Origin: CALFCE01 sp964411665
GTDB lineage: Bacteria > Pseudomonadota > Gammaproteobacteria > Granulosicoccales > Granulosicoccaceae
Direction: 5' to 3'
Length of the DNA: 64,000 nt
Assembly (NCBI GenBank): GCA_964411665.1
Contig: CAYPMR010000007.1
Span: 22,332-86,331 of the forward strand
Shown: positions 1 through 8,376 of the stretch, piece after piece
Numbering within the stretch: the first letter of the stretch is position 1
How the letters are laid out: each line of letters opens with the position of its first letter
Translations under genes and position numbers: made by a program
Notes under the pieces: model-generated
Database searches by the model: none
What the model was told of the DNA's origin: nothing
Seen by the model: only the letters and a program-made list of their open reading frames with translations

Positions 1-1091
1 ATCACGGCATCGTCCTTGTGACCGGCAACATCAATAAAAAACACATAACTCCAGAGTTCCTCGCGAGCAGGTCGCGATTCAATACGCGTCATACTGATAC
101 CCGCGTCTTCAAACGGCTCAAGCATTTTACGTAAGCCACCTGGTTTGTGCGGCGCACTGACAACCAGTGAAGTCACATCCTGATCTGATGGTGCTGTCTG
201 TTGATTTCCAATAATGATAAAACGCGTCGTGTTTGAGAGTTCGTCTTCGATATTTTTATGCAGCGGCTGCAAACCATAGATATCTGCAGCAGTGAGACTG
301 GCGATAGCTGCGCTGCGCATATCGCTAGCTGCAATATCGGCAGCTGCGGCATTGCTACTGGCAGCTTTTTGCGTGGCTTGGGGTAAATTGGCAGACAACC
401 ATTGACGACATTGTGCTAACGCCTGAGGGTGGGCGTAGACACAATCAACCTCCTGCAACGAACTTGCCTTACTTAACAGGTTATGTTCGATGCGCAGCAC
501 CTCTTCGCCACAGATGTCCAATGGCGAATCGATGATACGATCCAGTGTGCGATTGATGGTACCTTCAATGGAATTTTCTACCGGCACTACACCCAATTGA
601 CACTCGCCGGTTTCAACAGCACGAAACACTTCGTCTATGTCAGTAAAGGAAAGTGTATCGGTGCTCGAACCAAAATATTTGAAAGTGGCCGCTTGTGTAA
701 ACGTACCCTCTGGCCCCAGATAGGCAACCTTCAATGACGAGACGCTGTCTCTGCACTGCCCGATTATTTCGGTGAAAATTCCCTGTAATCGATGTCGCCG
801 ATCGCTATCGCAAGCTGTTAGATTCGATGGGCAGTTTGAATGTGACGGTGAAAAATCGCGAGAGGCGTCAGCAAAACCCAGAGTTTGCAGAGTCAACGCG
901 ATATCTGCCGAATCGCTTGATTGTGTATGACTTGATTCGGCAACACTCGTTCGAGTGATACCCTGTTTTTGCTGATCGACAATTTGCTGCTCGATAAGGT
1001 CAAAGCGCTTTATCAACAAATCCAGGAGTTCTCTGTCTAGCACTTCCAGTGTACTTTTTACAGCGCCATCCTCGTCAAAACTGTCAGTCAT
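1..1091 (-). CDS. pheA: P-protein PheA, prephenate dehydratase with degenerate chorismate mutase domain (3' end outside window)
   Basis: Makes phenylpyruvate from prephenate and, in normal P-proteins, also prephenate from chorismate. The dehydratase part is clear: it opens at about residue 110 with KVAYLGPEGTFTQAA, has the NTTRF threonine motif and the ESRP motif of the regulatory ACT domain. The first ~108 residues should be chorismate mutase. The first helix (LDRELLDLLIKR) and a piece of the last are recognisable, but the middle is a Ser/Asp-rich linker; the usual catalytic Lys and the PEREA-type motif are not visible. The frame is open throughout. The ATG at 1089-1091 overlaps the gyrA stop by 8 bases, so the two genes are probably translationally coupled. 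In Pseudomonas serC lies between gyrA and pheA; here it does not. Confidence 0.93.
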   Translation of the reverse strand, partial: MTDSFDEDGAVKSTLEVLDRELLDLLIKRFDLIEQQIVDQQKQGITRTSVAESSHTQSSDSADIALTLQTLGFADASRDFSPSHSNCPSNLTACDSDRRHRLQGIFTEIIGQCRDSVSSLKVAYLGPEGTFTQAATFKYFGSSTDTLSFTDIDEVFRAVETGECQLGVVPVENSIEGTINRTLDRIIDSPLDICGEEVLRIEHNLLSKASSLQEVDCVYAHPQALAQCRQWLSANLPQATQKAASSNAAAADIAASDMRSAAIASLTAADIYGLQPLHKNIEDELSNTTRFIIIGNQQTAPSDQDVTSLVVSAPHKPGGLRKMLEPFEDAGISMTRIESRPAREELWSYVFFIDVAGHKDDAV

Positions 1092-3786
1092 CGCTGTCGT
1101 CTGAACTATCCGTGCCCGAACCCGCATCGGGCTCCTTGCCTTTGCCCTCAGCTGTGTCAACCTTAGTTGCGTTATCGTCAGTTACGCTATCATCAGTTTC
1201 ATTTTCAACGTCGTCAGCGCCATCTTCGCCTGCAACCTCTTCATTAATGGCAGCGATTTCCACCAGATTTTCACTGTCACCCACCTTTATCAGGCGCACG
1301 CCTTGCGTATTGCGCCCAAGCACACTCACTTCAGACACTGCAGTTCGTACCAGAGTGCCGGTATCAGAGATCATCATAATCTGATCCTCCTCACGTACCT
1401 GAACTGCACCGATAACCGGACCATTACGCTCGGTGGTTTTGATATCGATAACACCAAGACCACCACGCCCTTTACTCGGATAGTCTTCGGCACGGGTACG
1501 CTTGCCGTAACCGTTTTGAGTAGCTGTCAGTACCTCACCATCGCCAACAACAATCAGTCCAATAACGACGTCTTGCTCTGGCATTTTTATGCCACGCACA
1601 CCAGCAGCAGTTCGTCCCATTGTTCTGACTTTTTCTTCAGCAAAGCGCATGGCACGCCCACCGCTAGAGAGCAGCATGACATCACTCTTGCCATCAGTAA
1701 GCGCAACGTCAATCAGAAAATCATCGACCCGCAGATCAATTGCGATAATCCCGTTTGTACGTGGACGCGAGAAATCCATCAGCGAAGTCTTTTTGACGAC
1801 ACCTTTACTGGTTGCGAAAAAGACATATTGATCGGCTGAGAATTCACGGATAGTCAGTATGGCATTAACCCTCTCGTTCTCTTCAAGAGGCAATAAATTA
1901 ACAATCGGCCGGCCACGAGATCCGCGACTGGCAACCGGCAATTCAAACACTCGCTTCCAGTAAACCTTACCGACACTGGTGAAGAACAGTACTGTGTCGT
2001 GCGTACTGGCAACAAATAGTTTATCAACGAAGTCTTCGCTTTTAACAGCAGTAGCAGATTTACCACGGCCGCCCCGGCGTTGAGCCCGATAATCAGACAG
2101 TGGCTGCGCCTTGGCATAACCACCGTGCGACAAGGTGACCACAACAGCTTCATCAGCGATCAAATCCTCAACAGTCATTTCGGAATGGTCAACCTGTATG
2201 TCGGTCAAACGTTGGTCGCCATACTGGTCAATAACTTCAACGAGCTCCTCGCGGATAACGAGACGCAGACGCTCAGGATCGGTAAGGATATCCAGCAGAT
2301 CTTCGATACGTGTCAATAACTCTTTGTACTCAGCAACAATTTTGTCCTGCTCAAGTCCGGTCAGGCGGTGCAGACGCAGATCAAGAATTGCCTGGGCTTG
2401 TACTTCTGTCAGCTGATATTTGCCCGCAACCAGACCAAAGTCGTCACCCAGACCTTCAGGACGGGAGGCTGATGCGCCAGCACGTTCCAACATCTCACTG
2501 ACCACGCCGGGTTCCCATGTGCGTGAGACCAGACCCTGTTTGGCAACAGCCGGGCTTTCAGATTCCCTGATCAATTTAATGATCGGATCTATGTTCGCCA
2601 GTGCAACCGCAAGGCCTTCGAGAATGTGTGCACGCTCACGCGCTTTGCGTAACAGGTAGAGCGTGCGCCGCGTGACAATTTCACGTCGATGGCGGATAAA
2701 AGCGCTTAAGACTTCCTTGAGGTTCAACAGGCGTGGCTGTCCGTCCTGCAAAGCCACCATATTGATACCGAACACGACCTGTAACTGCGTTTGTTTGTAA
2801 AGCTGATTAAGCAATACATCACCGTTTTCACCGCGACGTAATTCGATAACCACACGCATACCGTCCTTGTCGGATTCATCGCGCAGTTCCGTGATGCCTT
2901 CGATTTTCTTTTCCTTGACCAGCTCGGCTATCTTCTCCAGCAAGCGCGCCTTGTTCACCTGATAAGGAAGCTGCGATACGATTATTGTGTCTTTTTCAGT
3001 TTTTTCGTTGTGCTCAACTGTCGCGAGTGCGCGCACATAGATTTTGCCGCGTCCGGTGCGATAAGCGTCACGGATACCGCGCGCACCGTTGATAATGCCG
3101 GCAGTCGGAAAATCCGGGCCAGGCAAATGTTCCATCAAGCCTTCTATCGACAGGCTCTCGTCATCGAGTAAAGCGATAGTTGCGTTAACCACCTCGCTCA
3201 GATTATGTGGCGGTATGTTTGTAGCCATGCCCACTGCAATTCCGGAAGAGCCGTTAATCAGCAGGTTGGGCAAACGAGACGGCAATACGGATGGTTCGTT
3301 TTCAGACCCATCATAGTTGGGTGTGAAATTAACGGTTTCCTTGTCGATGTCAGCAAGCAGTTCGTGTGCAATTTTTGCCATACGCACTTCGGTGTAACGC
3401 ATGGCTGCCGGATTATCGCCATCGACTGATCCGAAATTGCCTTGACCGTCTATCAACATGTAACGCATGGCAAATGGCTGCGCCATTCGCACCATGGTGT
3501 CGTAGATCGCTGAATCACCGTGGGGGTGGTATTTACCCATTACGTCACCGACAACACGCGCCGATTTGCGGTAAGACTTGTTCCAGTCGTTACCCTGCTC
3601 ATGCATCGCGTAAAGAACCCGGCGGTGGACCGGTTTTAGCCCGTCGCGTACATCCGGCAAAGCCCGTCCGACGATGACACTCATCGCATAGGACAGGTAG
3701 GAATCACGCATTTCATCTTCGAGATTGATCGGCACAATCTCTCGGGCAAAATCTGTCGATGTATTTTCGTTATCGTCGTCAGACAT
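1084..3786 (-). CDS. gyrA: DNA gyrase subunit A
   Basis: Breakage-reunion subunit of gyrase, 900 residues, acts as A2B2 with GyrB to introduce negative supercoils. Catalytic tyrosine is Y131 in AAMRYTEVRM. The quinolone-determining region reads HGDSAIYD, with Ser92 and Asp96 at the positions of E. coli Ser83 and Asp87, so it has the drug-sensitive form. The GyrA-box QRRGGRG that marks true gyrase, as opposed to topoisomerase IV, is present and is followed by the beta-pinwheel repeats. The last ~50 residues are a long acidic Asp/Glu/Ser tail, longer than in E. coli. pheA starts inside its stop codon. parC is about 16 kb away. Confidence 0.98.
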   Translation of the reverse strand: MSDDDNENTSTDFAREIVPINLEDEMRDSYLSYAMSVIVGRALPDVRDGLKPVHRRVLYAMHEQGNDWNKSYRKSARVVGDVMGKYHPHGDSAIYDTMVRMAQPFAMRYMLIDGQGNFGSVDGDNPAAMRYTEVRMAKIAHELLADIDKETVNFTPNYDGSENEPSVLPSRLPNLLINGSSGIAVGMATNIPPHNLSEVVNATIALLDDESLSIEGLMEHLPGPDFPTAGIINGARGIRDAYRTGRGKIYVRALATVEHNEKTEKDTIIVSQLPYQVNKARLLEKIAELVKEKKIEGITELRDESDKDGMRVVIELRRGENGDVLLNQLYKQTQLQVVFGINMVALQDGQPRLLNLKEVLSAFIRHRREIVTRRTLYLLRKARERAHILEGLAVALANIDPIIKLIRESESPAVAKQGLVSRTWEPGVVSEMLERAGASASRPEGLGDDFGLVAGKYQLTEVQAQAILDLRLHRLTGLEQDKIVAEYKELLTRIEDLLDILTDPERLRLVIREELVEVIDQYGDQRLTDIQVDHSEMTVEDLIADEAVVVTLSHGGYAKAQPLSDYRAQRRGGRGKSATAVKSEDFVDKLFVASTHDTVLFFTSVGKVYWKRVFELPVASRGSRGRPIVNLLPLEENERVNAILTIREFSADQYVFFATSKGVVKKTSLMDFSRPRTNGIIAIDLRVDDFLIDVALTDGKSDVMLLSSGGRAMRFAEEKVRTMGRTAAGVRGIKMPEQDVVIGLIVVGDGEVLTATQNGYGKRTRAEDYPSKGRGGLGVIDIKTTERNGPVIGAVQVREEDQIMMISDTGTLVRTAVSEVSVLGRNTQGVRLIKVGDSENLVEIAAINEEVAGEDGADDVENETDDSVTDDNATKVDTAEGKGKEPDAGSGTDSSDDSDD

Positions 3787-4242
3787 GGATAATCACTGGT
3801 GAATTATGACCCCGTGAAGCGCTTTCGCGGCATACCCGTGGACGCCACCACAGGAATAGAACGGGTTTAAAACCCATTGCTGGGAGGAACAGCTTGGAGG
3901 AACAGTTGAGAGGATCAAAAACACCCTGCCAAATGTGCCCTGTTCAAGCCTTAAATTGTAACACAACCGGGCACTTAAAATCCTTTGATAAAACGGTAAA
4001 TTTATAGTCTTTCGCGTTTGCAACGCAATGCCCCGGACACTGCTTAAAGCAAGCACCTTGGATGTCTTTTTGGTAAACCATTGCGCGGCTTGCTGCATAT
4101 AGTCCAGCACGTTATGGTGGCCATATGACTACATGCGAATTGATGATTTCAGCGGGTTGGATCGTAGCCGTAAATACGAATAACGATGTTTTACGTAAAG
4201 ACAAGAAAGCTCACGAAATCGTCGCACAACTATGAACAACTC
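3787..4242. other. Intergenic region between divergent gyrA and ubiG
   Basis: 456 bases between two divergent genes. It holds the gyrA promoter candidate and must also hold the ubiG promoter. A near-palindrome GGGTTTAAAACCC lies at about 3866-3878. A 105-codon open frame on the minus strand (3793-4110) has no recognisable domain and is probably chance. No RNA gene recognised. Confidence 0.5.
4001..4028 (-). promoter_or_regulatory. Candidate sigma70 promoter for gyrA-pheA
   Basis: On the minus strand TTGCGT (4023-4028) and TATAAA (4001-4006) are separated by 16 bases, about 215 bases upstream of the gyrA ATG. Matching by eye only; other A/T-rich -10 candidates exist nearby. Confidence 0.35.
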
Positions 4243-5001
4243 ATGAACAACACAAACGAAACGGCAAACCCAGACCAACAGCTTCGGGGCGCCGAAGATG
4301 TCATCAATGTGGATCCAGCTGAAATTGAGAAATTCAGCCAACTTGCCAATCGCTGGTGGGATAGACAGGGTGAATTCAAAGCGCTGCACGAGATCAATCC
4401 ATTACGACTGAACTACGTCGACGAACGCCATGCGCTTGAGGGGCTTGAGGTACTGGACGTAGGCTGTGGTGGCGGGATATTCAGCGAAGCTCTTAACAGG
4501 CGAGGTGCGATCGTCACGGGTATCGACCTTGCCGAGGAATCACTGTCCGTTGCTCGTCTGCACTTATTGGAAAGCGGTCGAGAGGTTGATTACCACTGCG
4601 TGGCTGCAGAGCAGTTCGCCGAAGCCAGGGCAGCCAGTTTTGATGTCGTGACCTGCCTGGAAATGCTCGAGCACGTACCGGATCCGGCGAGCGTGGTCAG
4701 AGCATGCGCAGCACTTGTTAAACCAGGAGGGTCGGTATTTTTCTCGACGTTGAATCGCAACCCGAAAAGCTGGCTTTTCGCCATTGCGGGTGCTGAATAT
4801 GTGCTGAAATTATTACCGCGCGGCACCCACGAGCACAAAAGATTTATCAAACCCTCAGAGCTTGCCAACTTCGCGCGTCAGGCAGGGCTGGCTATCGAGA
4901 ATATAACCGGCATGACCTACAATCCGGTTAATCGCCAGTACAAACTGGGCAAGGATATAGACGTGAATTATCTGGTGCATTGTCGCCGCTCCAGAGATTA
5001 G
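4243..5001 (+). CDS. ubiG: Ubiquinone biosynthesis O-methyltransferase UbiG
   Basis: SAM-dependent methyltransferase carrying out both O-methylation steps of ubiquinone synthesis. The SAM motif I is LDVGCGGGIFSE, and the N-terminal signature IEKFSQLANRWWDRQGEFKALHEIN is split by the usual WW(D) and L-H-x-x-N-P-L-R pattern of UbiG. The start is placed at the ATG at 4243 because an in-frame ATG at 4186 would add 19 residues unlike other UbiG proteins; neither has a strong ribosome binding site. In Pseudomonas ubiG is followed by mupP and a YciK-like SDR; here mupP is absent. Confidence 0.95.
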   Translation: MNNTNETANPDQQLRGAEDVINVDPAEIEKFSQLANRWWDRQGEFKALHEINPLRLNYVDERHALEGLEVLDVGCGGGIFSEALNRRGAIVTGIDLAEESLSVARLHLLESGREVDYHCVAAEQFAEARAASFDVVTCLEMLEHVPDPASVVRACAALVKPGGSVFFSTLNRNPKSWLFAIAGAEYVLKLLPRGTHEHKRFIKPSELANFARQAGLAIENITGMTYNPVNRQYKLGKDIDVNYLVHCRRSRD

Positions 5002-5104
5002 GACGAGCGACTAACAGCGAACTATGAGACGAGCTGCTTTAAGCGTGTTTGCAAGTCACTTTAAGTACGTTCGACAGCACGTTTATAAAGCATTTTTAAG
5101 CACT

Positions 5105-5233
5105 TCAATCAGATTCGGCAGCTATTTCCGGCACACCAAATAACGGTTTGTTCTGGCCCAGATTAACTCCCATCCAGAGCCCTATTAGCACGCCGATGAA
5201 CATACCGATCAAAATAGTTCTGATGAATCGCAA
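5105..5233 (-). CDS. Small single-span membrane protein, 42 residues, TTG start
   Basis: A short frame with a good ribosome binding site: AGGAG, six bases, then TTG. The product starts MRFIRTILIGMFIGVLIGLW, a Gly-rich membrane segment after two arginines, and ends with a polar acidic tail (…IAAESD). The positive-inside rule suggests an N-in topology. The length, hydrophobic segment and Shine-Dalgarno sequence argue that it is expressed. I do not recognise the family. It lies tail-to-tail with ubiG. An in-frame ATG nine codons in is an alternative, weaker start. Confidence 0.6.
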   Translation of the reverse strand: MRFIRTILIGMFIGVLIGLWMGVNLGQNKPLFGVPEIAAESD

Positions 5234-5435
5234 GATAATCTCCTGTTAGCAGCTGTGCCATCCCATTGCACATCAAGTAATCGGATGTTAGCACGGCACC
5301 TAAAGGGCGCAAACAGCCCGTGCAAAAACTCGCCCAAAGTTTACAATTGCTTCCCATGAATAAAACACCGTCTCCGTATCGGACAAACCCCGCTGTCGGT
5401 GCAACCTATCGTTGTAACCTATCGGTGTAACTAAA

Positions 5436-6455
5436 GTGACCCCATCCGACGAACTGATTGAAACCCGACATTTGAGTGCAACATGGCCAGCCGAGGGCTC
5501 AACCGCCTACTATGCGTTGCGCCATTACCATGATACGGATATCGATCGACTGCACAGGACTCTGACACTGAGCAACAGTATCGGGCAATGCCTGCTCGAG
5601 GTAAAGGATCCCTCAGTGGCGGAGAAAAAAATCCACTGGTGGCATGAAGAACTGGAACGCTTGTTCAAAACCGAACCCAGGCATCCAGCGGCCCAAGGGT
5701 ATAAACAGGTTTTCCAGACGCTGCCACAAGCGGACAGAGAGCTTGCCGGGCAATGTCTGCTGGCAGTGTTGTCCTGTCACAGTGATGAGCGTTTCAAAAA
5801 CGCCGTTACCGACGATGAATTCCAACAACGTCTGATCCGTAACTACCGGGCTCGCCTTGTGCTGGTCTCGCTCGCCTGTAGCGATAAACAGGTAGTTAAT
5901 ATCAATGACAATGGCGATGGCGCCTTTGCAATCAAGCCACCAGCGGTCAAACCGCCAACAACTGATTGCCTGGATCCTCTGGCCACCGGACTGGCATTGA
6001 CGCATCGATTGGCAAACTTTCATGGTCTGTTCTATGCCGGTATGCCAGTCTGGCCAGACAGCCTGTACGACACATACCAACTAACGCCTGATCAGCTCAG
6101 CCGTGACTGCCCAAGCGATGCGCAGATAGAAATGCAAAGCCACATTATTACCCTGGCCATAGAGAATTTACATCAGGCAGATCGTTTACTTCAGACACCG
6201 CAACAACAGAACATACCGGGAATATCAGCACGTCAGCAATTGCCTGGCCTTCAGGACAATTCGCTGAAGCACATCACTAGCTCGAAAAACGCTAACCAGG
6301 CACTTGTCGTCTATGCTGCGATTCGGCTTGAGCAATTAAGACTCTGGCGTAACAAAAAAACCAATCTACTGGAGCACTATCGCAGCCTGACACCCATACG
6401 CAAAGCATGGATATCATGGCGTGCGACACGTCGTTTCCACCAGAACATGTCATAA
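5436..6455 (+). CDS. Squalene/phytoene-synthase-fold protein without Asp-rich motifs (NDUFAF6-like)
   Basis: 339 residues, GTG start. The opening pattern (STAYYALRHY), the KIHWWHEELERLF motif and the LATGLALTHRLANF helix followed by PDSLYDTYQLTPDQL match the trans-isoprenyl diphosphate synthase fold as seen in squalene/phytoene synthases. Neither Asp-rich metal-binding motif (DxxxD) is visible, which resembles the NDUFAF6 complex I assembly branch more than active synthases. It occupies the place between ubiG and the YciK-like SDR where Pseudomonas has mupP. A role in quinone or respiratory-complex biology is inference from ubiG proximity. A 13-base unit is repeated in tandem just upstream (5403-5428). 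Confidence 0.7.
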   Translation: MTPSDELIETRHLSATWPAEGSTAYYALRHYHDTDIDRLHRTLTLSNSIGQCLLEVKDPSVAEKKIHWWHEELERLFKTEPRHPAAQGYKQVFQTLPQADRELAGQCLLAVLSCHSDERFKNAVTDDEFQQRLIRNYRARLVLVSLACSDKQVVNINDNGDGAFAIKPPAVKPPTTDCLDPLATGLALTHRLANFHGLFYAGMPVWPDSLYDTYQLTPDQLSRDCPSDAQIEMQSHIITLAIENLHQADRLLQTPQQQNIPGISARQQLPGLQDNSLKHITSSKNANQALVVYAAIRLEQLRLWRNKKTNLLEHYRSLTPIRKAWISWRATRRFHQNMS

Positions 6456-6527
6456 GATAGTTCGCACAATCAGCGCCAAAAACTTCGGCATCTAAAACCT
6501 CGGCACAAAAACCGGAATTTCAAATAC

Positions 6528-7274
6528 ATGACTTCAACAGATAAGCAGCGCGTTGTTATCGTTACCGGTGCAACCGGTGGACTCGGCAAAGCACTGGCGC
6601 GAGAGCTCAACCGACGCCAGATCAGCGTGGTGTTGTGCGGACGCAATATCAAGTTGCTCGAGGATCTCTACGACGAACTCGAATCTACCGAGCTGGCACA
6701 ACCAGCGATCTATCCGGTGGATCATGCCGGTGCAAGCATGCCGGACTATCAGGAACTGCTGCGAACCATAGAAACGGAATATGGCAGGCTTGATGGACTG
6801 GCCTACTGTGCAGCTGACATCGGCCGCACAACACCACTCGATGTTTATCCTCCCAATCTGTGGCAACAGGTCATGCGTGTTAATTGCGATGCCGCCTTTA
6901 TGCTGTCAACGGCCGCTCTGCCGCTGATGAAACAAACTGGCAATGCAAGCATCGTCTTGACCATTGATGACAAAAAGAGCGCTTTTTGGGGCGCTTATGC
7001 CTGTTCCAAGTCTGCGTTGGCCACACTGGCTCTGGTACTAGCGGATGAAACGGAGGGATTTACTGATGATCAGGGAAATACACTGGTTACGGTTAACGCC
7101 GTACATCCGGGACGCATGCGTACACGCCTGAGAGCGACCGCCTATTCAGGTGAATTGCCTCAACAGTCACCGCTGCCGGAAACACGTGTCGAGCCACTCC
7201 TGGATATATTGCTACGAAAAGACATTAGCCGCACCGGGGATATCATCTATCTGGCTGATGATGTGCCCGCTTGA
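6528..7274 (+). CDS. YciK-like short-chain dehydrogenase/reductase
   Basis: 248 residues. The Rossmann nucleotide-binding motif TGATGGLGKALA lies near the N-terminus and the catalytic YACSK (YxxxK) is present. The later PGRMRTRLRATAY matches the NPGGTRTAMRASAF region of E. coli YciK, so it is placed in that subgroup. Two usual SDR features are changed: the NNAG motif reads YCAAD, and the catalytic serine position upstream of the Tyr appears to be Thr in VLTIDDKK. Substrate unknown. It follows the squalene-synthase-like gene on the same strand after 72 bases, probably in one transcript. Confidence 0.85.
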   Translation: MTSTDKQRVVIVTGATGGLGKALARELNRRQISVVLCGRNIKLLEDLYDELESTELAQPAIYPVDHAGASMPDYQELLRTIETEYGRLDGLAYCAADIGRTTPLDVYPPNLWQQVMRVNCDAAFMLSTAALPLMKQTGNASIVLTIDDKKSAFWGAYACSKSALATLALVLADETEGFTDDQGNTLVTVNAVHPGRMRTRLRATAYSGELPQQSPLPETRVEPLLDILLRKDISRTGDIIYLADDVPA

Positions 7275-7283
7275 ACGCAAGCC

Positions 7284-7317
7284 AGGAGCCTGAGCGTCAG
7301 AAGTTGCGCAGGCTCCT
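7284..7317. terminator. Hairpin between convergent genes
   Basis: AGGAGCCTG (7284-7292) and CAGGCTCCT (7309-7317) form a perfect 9-bp stem with a 16-base loop between the ends of the SDR gene and the convergent HlyU-like gene. There is no clear U-tract on either side, so the terminator role is inferred from position. Confidence 0.4.
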
Positions 7318-7624
7318 AGAGCATTTCACGCTCAAGCAACCGATCACCCTGCTCGTCCACAAGCTGTCTTCCCTTGGCCAATGCGTGACTTGCCGCCTGT
7401 GATTGATCAGGTGAATTGTCAGCACGGATAAAGCGGGATTTCTTCAGGACACCATCCACCTCCTTACTGATGTTCCCTGCAGTACGGTACTGACCGGATT
7501 CTTCCATGGGAGCGGCTTCTATCAAAAACCCCTTGTACTCCTCACTATCGCAAACTACCTGCTTGGGCTCACTGGCTGCAGTGCCACCACCGCCAAACAA
7601 GGTATTAAGAATTTTTTTAATCAC
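7316..7624 (-). CDS. HlyU family protein
   Basis: 102 residues. After a short hydrophobic start and a Gly-rich stretch (LFGGGG) comes the family core: EEYKGFLIEAAPMEESGQYR, then GNISKEVDG and RFIRADN, then ALAKGRQLVDEQGDRLL. This matches the HlyU domain found in many proteobacteria (Pfam HlyU), named from an Agrobacterium/Rhizobiales-type protein and unrelated to the Vibrio ArsR-type HlyU. The molecular function is not established. It is a single gene, convergent with the SDR gene. Confidence 0.85.
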   Translation of the reverse strand: MIKKILNTLFGGGGTAASEPKQVVCDSEEYKGFLIEAAPMEESGQYRTAGNISKEVDGVLKKSRFIRADNSPDQSQAASHALAKGRQLVDEQGDRLLEREML

Positions 7625-7749
7625 TGATCTCTCCCGGTTTGGAAAACAACGACGGTCAATTTATATTCAGCTTACTTTGTAATTTAAGGAGCTTGCGCGC
7701 ATCAAGCAAGTTCCACTCAACGTTTTAACAAAAAAGGTCAAAAATCAGA

Positions 7750-8376
7750 TCACAGGATGCGTTGCAACAGTGATCGACTTGGCGGCTGCAGGCATTGCTG
7801 ATGTTGACTGGCATAGGTGCTGGCGCGCGCTTCAACCTTGCGGGCAACGTTAAGCAGCCACGATTTTTTCTTATAGGAACCGCGACGATAGCCGACCCAG
7901 CCCTCATGGTAGTTAAGGTAGTTGCGGTATGTATCTCCCTTGGCAATTCCATTTTCCCGAGCGCTGCGAGTGACGTACCAATTAATAAAATCGAGTGAAT
8001 CACTGAAACTGTCACGCCTTCGCCAGGATTCTCCCGTCGCTTTCACATAAGTACGCCAGGTTCCGTTAAGTGCTTGCGAATAACCGTAGGCACTGCTGAG
8101 GCGCTTACCGGGTATCAGGCCGAAATAATATTTGCGCGCAGGCACGGCGGTCGAACGAAACGAAGACTCCTGGGCCATTATGGCAAGTGTTGTATACATC
8201 GGCACCTGCCATTTCTTTTGAGCATCTATCGCAGCTCGATGCCAGCCTGAGCGCTCGCTGAATATGGCGCACAAATCGTGAGGCTTTGCCGGTGGCCCAG
8301 TTGCACACCCACCCAAAAGCAAAGCAAATGTGAGTAAAACCAATCGCAGCTTTGCTGTCGACCCAGACACTAGCAA
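7750..8376 (-). CDS. Lytic-transglycosylase-like lipoprotein
   Basis: 208 residues. Signal peptide with lipobox LLGGC, so a lipid-anchored envelope protein. The mature part has an SLT-like fold: the helix AIMAQESSFRSTAVPARK carries the candidate catalytic Glu, followed by AYGYSQALNGTW and YLNYHEGWVGYRRGSY. This fits the SLT-like family found in lipoproteins of Proteobacteria and predicts peptidoglycan cleavage. Start is TTG at 8376 or GTG at 8370, both at the prmB stop codon (7- or 1-base overlap); neither has a clear ribosome binding site, so translation is probably coupled to prmB. Confidence 0.85.
   Translation of the reverse strand: MLVSGSTAKLRLVLLTFALLLGGCATGPPAKPHDLCAIFSERSGWHRAAIDAQKKWQVPMYTTLAIMAQESSFRSTAVPARKYYFGLIPGKRLSSAYGYSQALNGTWRTYVKATGESWRRRDSFSDSLDFINWYVTRSARENGIAKGDTYRNYLNYHEGWVGYRRGSYKKKSWLLNVARKVEARASTYASQHQQCLQPPSRSLLQRIL

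Noticed and set aside
3793..4110. 105-codon frame upstream of gyrA
   Set aside because: Overlaps the promoter region, has no recognisable domain and no good start signal.
5403..5428. 13-base tandem repeat before the squalene-synthase-like gene
   Set aside because: Only two units, with one mismatch; no regulatory pattern recognised beyond the note in the gene entry.
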